A program made the position numbers and the translations under genes. Source: Prolixibacteraceae bacterium UBA5740 (GTDB taxonomy: Bacteria > Bacteroidota > Bacteroidia > Bacteroidales > Prolixibacteraceae). Taken from it: a stretch of DNA of 10,657 nucleotides. The stretch spans positions 18,690 to 29,346 of the forward strand of contig DIFU01000052.1 in NCBI GenBank assembly GCA_002419285.1, read 5' to 3'. Positions 6,844 to 10,657 of this stretch are shown here, piece after piece. Below the pieces are notes generated by a model. The model saw nothing but the letters and a program-made list of their open reading frames with translations. It was not told where the DNA came from and did no database searches. The number at the start of each line of letters is the position of its first letter. Positions within the stretch are counted from its first letter, which is position 1.

Positions 6844-7548
6844 TCAACTGACCATTTCTACCGTAAATCCAACAACACCCTCTGTTTTTTCAAGGGCTTC
6901 AGACAACTTGTTTGGATCCATGTTTTCGAGTATGTAAACATACAAGATGATCCGGTCGTTGGTCTCCCCCGTATGTTTATGAAAATCGACTGAATATACC
7001 CTGATTTTCAAATGCTTCATTAACCTCTGCAGTGTCTTAATGTCACTCGACTTTTTACGCATAGTCACATCAATTCTTTTCAGGATCCTGTTGCGGAAGA
7101 TATGCTTTTCGAAGGTATCCATCACCGTCAAGGCAAACAGGATAATCACGAGGGCGATCAGGCTTACCATATACATTCCTGCCCCAATCGCCAGGCCGAT
7201 CATGGCCATGGCCCATACAGAAGCGGCAGTGGTGAGTCCTCTGACATTCACTCCGAACCGAAGTATGGCCCCAGCTCCAAGAAAACCGATTCCTGAAACT
7301 ACCTGGGCAGCTATTCGGCCGGGGTCGCCATTCTGAAAGTCAGGGAAAGTCTGGGGAATATAGATTGACAATAACATGGCCAGTGCCGATCCCAGGGTTA
7401 TCAGTATGTGGGTTCTCATGCCGGCTGGCTGACTTTGGGCTTCCCGTTCAATACCAATCAGCATTCCGGCAAGGAAGGCCAGCATTAACCTGAGGGCGGC
7501 AGTTCCCAAAGTAATTTCATTGCCGTAAAACAATTGGTGCAAGTCCAT
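6844..7548 (-). CDS. MgtC/SapB family membrane protein
   Basis: This 234-residue inner-membrane protein has the family motifs in order: LAGMLIGIERE (26-36), PAGMRTH (41-47), RIAAQVVSGIGFLGAGAIL (78-96) and VRGLTTAASVWAMAMIG (102-118). It has about four to five membrane helices up to residue about 147, then a soluble C-terminal region (about 152-234) shaped like the ACT-type domain of longer members. MgtC relatives are linked to growth in low magnesium and, in pathogens, to survival in macrophages; MgtC itself acts as a regulator, not a magnesium channel. Chromosomal members in free-living bacteria are mostly uncharacterised. A weak -7-like TACCTTGG lies upstream (7570-7577, minus), without a clear -33. 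Only one base separates its stop from the phosphatase stop. Confidence 0.92.
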   Translation of the reverse strand: MDLHQLFYGNEITLGTAALRLMLAFLAGMLIGIEREAQSQPAGMRTHILITLGSALAMLLSIYIPQTFPDFQNGDPGRIAAQVVSGIGFLGAGAILRFGVNVRGLTTAASVWAMAMIGLAIGAGMYMVSLIALVIILFALTVMDTFEKHIFRNRILKRIDVTMRKKSSDIKTLQRLMKHLKIRVYSVDFHKHTGETNDRIILYVYILENMDPNKLSEALEKTEGVVGFTVEMVS

Positions 7549-7582
7549 AAACGTGTTGTTTTGTCTTCACCAAGGTACAAAA

Positions 7583-7630
7583 AAGGATGATATCACCTTA
7601 CCAACCAGAGCAGGCTTGGATATCATCCTT
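7583..7630 (-). terminator. Hairpin terminator after the MaoC-family gene
   Basis: A perfect 12-bp inverted repeat (AAGGATGATATC at 7583-7594, GATATCATCCTT at 7619-7630) encloses a 24-nt loop. Read on the minus strand it starts about 22 nt after the MaoC-family stop, and its 3' arm runs into TTTTTTG. This is the shape of an intrinsic terminator, although the loop is long and the stem is AT-rich. Because it also lies upstream of the MgtC-family gene, an operator for that gene is a less likely alternative. Confidence 0.65.
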
Positions 7631-7652
7631 CATTTATAATTTGAATTTAGGT

Positions 7653-8117
7653 TTATTCAAAATGATACAGGAAGGTTGCCAGGCAATCATAGGCCGGTTT
7701 CTTGATGCCTTCAATCTCAACAACGATTTTCACCTGCACTTTGGCAATCCCGCGTAAGTTGTTTATTGATTCGAGCGTTACCCGCGAGCGGATGCGACTG
7801 TCGACTACCACAGGCTGGTTGAATCTCAGTTTGTCAAGGCCATAATTCACTACCATCTTGACATTGCGGATGTCTACAATGGAAAACCAGAGGTAGGTGA
7901 GCATCGAAAGGGTCAGATATCCATGTGCGATTGTCTTGTTGAAAGGGGATTCAACAGCCGCACGTTCGGGATCAATGTGAATCCACTGGTGATCCATGGT
8001 GGCATCGGCAAATTTGTTGATCTGATCCTGGGTAATGGTGATATAATCGGATATACCAATTTCCTGCCCCAATAAGGCAGCAAACTCCTCGTAGTTGTTG
8101 ATGATTCTTTTTGTCAT
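7653..8117 (-). CDS. MaoC-family hot-dog-fold dehydratase (enoyl-CoA hydratase-like)
   Basis: This 154-residue protein matches single-domain MaoC-like hydratases, which add water to 2-enoyl-CoA (R-specific type) or act on related thioesters in fatty-acid metabolism; it is cytoplasmic. The key hydratase segment FADATMDHQWIHIDPERA (36-53) carries the Asp/His pair D42 and H47. IAHGYLTLSML (63-73) follows on the central hot-dog helix and conserved strand. The length is typical. The true substrate cannot be told, and no beta-oxidation or polyhydroxyalkanoate genes are adjacent. It appears to be transcribed alone: a promoter candidate lies upstream (8147-8178) and a hairpin terminator follows. Confidence 0.92.
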   Translation of the reverse strand: MTKRIINNYEEFAALLGQEIGISDYITITQDQINKFADATMDHQWIHIDPERAAVESPFNKTIAHGYLTLSMLTYLWFSIVDIRNVKMVVNYGLDKLRFNQPVVVDSRIRSRVTLESINNLRGIAKVQVKIVVEIEGIKKPAYDCLATFLYHFE

Positions 8118-8146
8118 AAAAATTTTAGAATTGTAAAGTCAAACAC

Positions 8147-8178
8147 CAAAGTTACCCTTATTTCAGAAATGAAAGAAA
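8147..8178 (-). promoter_or_regulatory. Candidate promoter of the MaoC-family gene
   Basis: On the minus strand TAACTTTG (8154-8147) matches the Bacteroidota -7 consensus TAnnTTTG. TTTC (8178-8175), a near match to TTTG, lies 20 nt upstream. Transcription would begin about 20-25 nt before the ATG at 8117. Confidence 0.45.
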
Positions 8179-8385
8179 ATAACCTGATGCCAGCCTGAAA
8201 ATTAACCTTGATTCGCATACGGACTGACAAATTTCCGAACAGAATATTCTAAAAAGTAATATTGGGAAGGTCTCCATACTTATGCTCAACTTATCGATAA
8301 ATTGTATTCACTAAGTTATAATGCCGATCAGTTACCTGCGTTCAGATTCAATTATTTTCAGCACCTTTGTGAGGTAAAAATCCAT

Positions 8386-9300
8386 ATGAAACCCGTCTTT
8401 AAATCCACTATTTTCCTTGCCCTCGTGGCAATCTGGCTTTGGTCGACTGCCTTTGCCGTGGTGAAGATTGGCCTGCAATACCAGTCTCCTTTGCAGTTTG
8501 CCGGACTTCGGTTTATCCTTGCCGGAATCATGATTTTTGTGGCATTCGGAAAATGGGAAAGGTTTATCAGCAAGGTGAGGCAAAACCTGAGATTCGTGCT
8601 TTTCATCGCTTTTTTGCAGGTTGTTGGACAGTATTCCTTCTTTTACCTGGGCATGAACCTGATTCCAAGTGCCCTGGGTGCCATGCTGGTGGGTTCCTCC
8701 CCTCTTTTCATAGCCATGGTGGCGCACTATACCATGAAAAACGACCGACTGTCGCCCCTGAAAGTTGCCAGCTTTCTGGTGGGGGTTGCAGGTATAGCCA
8801 TCATTACTGTGGGCCGGCAAAAAGTCGAAATAAAGGGGACCTACGAATGGCTGGGAATTATTTTACTGTTAATCAATAACCTCTTCTCTGGTTATTCCAA
8901 CGTCATGATCAGCCGGTCAAAAAAACCGATCCATCCGGTTTTCCTGAGTGCTTCTTCCTTATTTACCGGAGGTCTGGTGCTGTTTCTCATTTCTCTTCCG
9001 TTTGAAGGATGGAATATGGGCCCCTTTCCCCTGCCGTATTATTTATCCCTTGGCTGGCTGAGTTTCTTGTCGGCAGCCGCCATATCCATTTGGTACACCT
9101 TGCTTTCCAGGCCTGGAGTGAAGGTGTCGGGGCTAAATATGTGGAAATTCCTGATTCCGGTTCTGGGGGCCTGGCTGAGCTGGGTTCTGATTCCGGAAGA
9201 ACATCCCGACAAGTTTCAGTTAATTGCCATGGCAGTTATAGCCATCTCATTGATTCTGCTAAACAAGGCTAACCGGATCGCTGCCCGCAAAGAGGGATAG
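8386..9300 (+). CDS. EamA/DMT-superfamily transporter
   Basis: This 304-residue inner-membrane protein has about ten hydrophobic helices in two EamA repeats (about 8-142 and 155-293). Typical features are IWLWSTAFAVVKIGL (16-30), PLQFAGLRFILAG (35-47) and the repeat-ending SALGAMLVGSSPLFIA (95-110). Family members export or import small metabolites such as amino acids, but the substrate cannot be read from sequence. The start is set at the ATG at 8386: a GAGG at 8371-8374 lies at a plausible ribosome-binding distance and MKPVFKS precedes the first helix, as usual. An in-frame TTG at 8302 would add 28 non-hydrophobic residues without support. It diverges from the MaoC-family gene across 268 bp. 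A partial -7 (CACCTTTG, 8363-8370) is a weak promoter candidate. Confidence 0.92.
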   Translation: MKPVFKSTIFLALVAIWLWSTAFAVVKIGLQYQSPLQFAGLRFILAGIMIFVAFGKWERFISKVRQNLRFVLFIAFLQVVGQYSFFYLGMNLIPSALGAMLVGSSPLFIAMVAHYTMKNDRLSPLKVASFLVGVAGIAIITVGRQKVEIKGTYEWLGIILLLINNLFSGYSNVMISRSKKPIHPVFLSASSLFTGGLVLFLISLPFEGWNMGPFPLPYYLSLGWLSFLSAAAISIWYTLLSRPGVKVSGLNMWKFLIPVLGAWLSWVLIPEEHPDKFQLIAMAVIAISLILLNKANRIAARKEG

Positions 9301-9311
9301 TATGGAAAGGT

Positions 9312-10547
9312 TCAGGAATGGAAGAAAAGGTAGGCCAGAAGGATGGATGCAATGATACCAGTAAAATCAGCAATCAATCCGCAAACCACTGCATAACGGG
9401 TATTTTTCACACCTACGGCCCCAAAGTAAACTGCAAGGATGTAAAAGGTCGTATCCGTGGCTCCCTGGACGGTTGATGCCACACGCCCCACAAACGAATC
9501 AGCCCCATAAGTGGTCATGGCATCCACCATCATGCCCCTTGCCCCTGAACCGCTCAGCGGTTTCATCAGGGCAGTAGGCATGGCCGGAATAAAATCGGTA
9601 TTTAACCCCAGTTGTTGAATCATCCAGGAGAGTCCGGATATAAACCAGTCCATCGCCCCGGATGCCCTGAATACCCCAATGGCCACCAGTATGGCAACGA
9701 GGTAAGGAATAATGTTGACAGCAGTCTTAAATCCATCCTTGGCACCTTCTATGAAAGCATCATAAACATTGACCTTTCGAAGGAAAGCCATGGCAAAAAA
9801 CCCGGCGATCACTGTGAAGAGGATCACATTGCTGGCTACAGTCGAAATCAGGGTAATCTGATCCTGCGGAAGGGTTGAAAAATACCAGATCAGGCCGGCG
9901 ATGACCGCTGTGAGGCCTCCTAAATAGGAAAGAATCACTTTATCAAATAAATTGATTTTCTGGTAAATGGCAACCGATATCAATCCAGCCAAAGTAGAGA
10001 AAAAGGTTGCCAGCAGGATGGGCAGAAAAATGTCGGCAGGGTTGGCGGCTCCCAGTTGGGCACGGTATACCATGATGCTGATAGGCAGTACGGTCAGTCC
10101 CGATGTGTTCAGTACCAGGAACATGATCATCGGATCACTGGCAGTATCCTTGTCGGGATTGGTTTCCTGCATCTCCTTCATGGCCTGGAGTCCAACCGGT
10201 GTGGCGGCATTATCCAGGTTCAGCATATTGGCTGCGATGTTAAGCATAACCGGTCCATAGGCAGGATGGTCCTTCCCAAGCTTAGGGAAGAGTTTATTAA
10301 AAAAGGGACCGATGGCCTTCGAAAAAATCGCAACCACTCCGCCCTTCTCTCCGACCTTCATGATTCCCATCCAAAGAGTTAGTACCCCTGTCAGGCCAAG
10401 TGAAATCTCAAAGCCGGTTTTGGCCATGTCGAAGGTGGAACTTACCATGGTGGTAAAGACTTCGGTATCGCCCAGAAAAATGAGTTTTACGAGTGCGATG
10501 ACGAATGCGATCAGAAAGAAGAAGACGAAGATATAATTCAGAGCCAT
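9312..10547 (-). CDS. Fused SpmA-SpmB-type 'nucleoside recognition' membrane protein
   Basis: This 411-residue membrane protein joins two units that are separate proteins in Bacillus. The SpmA-like half (1 to about 200) has NMLNLDNAATPVGLQAM (107-123) and LNTSGLTVLPISIM (146-159). The SpmB-like half (about 205-411) has ALMKPLSGSGARG (326-338) and QGATDTTFYILAVYFGAVG (361-379). Many hydrophobic helices run through both. In Bacillus, spmA and spmB are needed for proper spore core dehydration. The organism here gives no sign of sporulation, so the role must differ; transport of a small molecule is a common guess for this 'Gate'-type domain, but it is unproven. The ATG at 10547 is preceded by an in-frame stop four codons upstream. 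Its 3' end converges with the EamA gene, 11 bp away. Confidence 0.92.
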   Translation of the reverse strand: MALNYIFVFFFLIAFVIALVKLIFLGDTEVFTTMVSSTFDMAKTGFEISLGLTGVLTLWMGIMKVGEKGGVVAIFSKAIGPFFNKLFPKLGKDHPAYGPVMLNIAANMLNLDNAATPVGLQAMKEMQETNPDKDTASDPMIMFLVLNTSGLTVLPISIMVYRAQLGAANPADIFLPILLATFFSTLAGLISVAIYQKINLFDKVILSYLGGLTAVIAGLIWYFSTLPQDQITLISTVASNVILFTVIAGFFAMAFLRKVNVYDAFIEGAKDGFKTAVNIIPYLVAILVAIGVFRASGAMDWFISGLSWMIQQLGLNTDFIPAMPTALMKPLSGSGARGMMVDAMTTYGADSFVGRVASTVQGATDTTFYILAVYFGAVGVKNTRYAVVCGLIADFTGIIASILLAYLFFHS

Positions 10548-10657
10548 GGGTTCATTTCATGATTGTGTTACAAAAATGCAGAATTTCCCTGAAAACATTC
10601 GGATCCGTGGCCTTTGATTTATAGCCCTTGGTTGAATTGTTGCAGATTTAATGGATG

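Noticed and set aside
8332..8820. 162-codon minus-strand frame across the start of the EamA gene
   Set aside because: Low-complexity His/Lys/Gly-rich translation that mirrors the hydrophobic codons of the transporter; a shadow frame.
10571..10657. Promoter for the SpmA-SpmB gene (CATTTTTG on the minus strand) and a possible plus-strand gene start at 10651
   Set aside because: The -7 match is imperfect with no -33 at proper spacing, and only seven bases remain after the possible ATG, too little to support a gene.

Overview
The window looks like a chromosomal segment of a member of the Bacteroidota, probably an environmental or gut Bacteroidales-type organism. The evidence is a type IX secretion C-terminal sorting domain on the first protein, promoter elements of the Bacteroidota type (-33 TTG/TTTG and -7 TAnnTTTG), A-rich start regions mostly lacking Shine-Dalgarno sequences, and gene families common in that phylum. 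No insertion sequence, CRISPR array, rRNA or tRNA gene or phage gene was seen. No species can be assigned from the sequence alone.

Layout. Positions 1-2253 (minus strand) hold most of a large secreted surface protein whose 3' end lies beyond the left edge. Its leader (about 2254-2510, minus strand) carries a clear cobalamin (B12) riboswitch followed by an expression platform with competing hairpins. A possible 37-residue ORF lies upstream of that leader on the same strand (2561-2674). Diverging from it is ligA (2719-4725, plus), the NAD-dependent DNA ligase. Next, 29 bp later on the same strand, comes a 514-residue membrane protein that joins a DoxX-type membrane domain, an internal twin-arginine signal and a TIM-barrel-like aldo/keto-reductase-type domain (4755-6299). 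A low-molecular-weight tyrosine phosphatase follows with its own promoter (6369-6842, plus).

The right half contains an MgtC/SapB-family membrane protein (6844-7548, minus), a hairpin terminator (7583-7630), a MaoC-type hot-dog-fold hydratase (7653-8117, minus), an EamA-family transporter (8386-9300, plus) and a fused SpmA-SpmB-type 'nucleoside recognition' membrane protein (9312-10547, minus). Two convergent gene pairs nearly touch, with gaps of 1 bp and 11 bp.

Most genes are separate housekeeping or metabolic units rather than one pathway. The exception is the left end, where a B12 riboswitch directly precedes a T9SS-secreted protein. The protein's N-terminal half resembles surface proteins of Bacteroides cobalamin loci, and a later segment may be transcobalamin-like. 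I infer a secreted or surface corrinoid-capture protein. The second notable item is the DoxX-Tat-barrel fusion, which probably needs both Sec-type insertion and Tat export.
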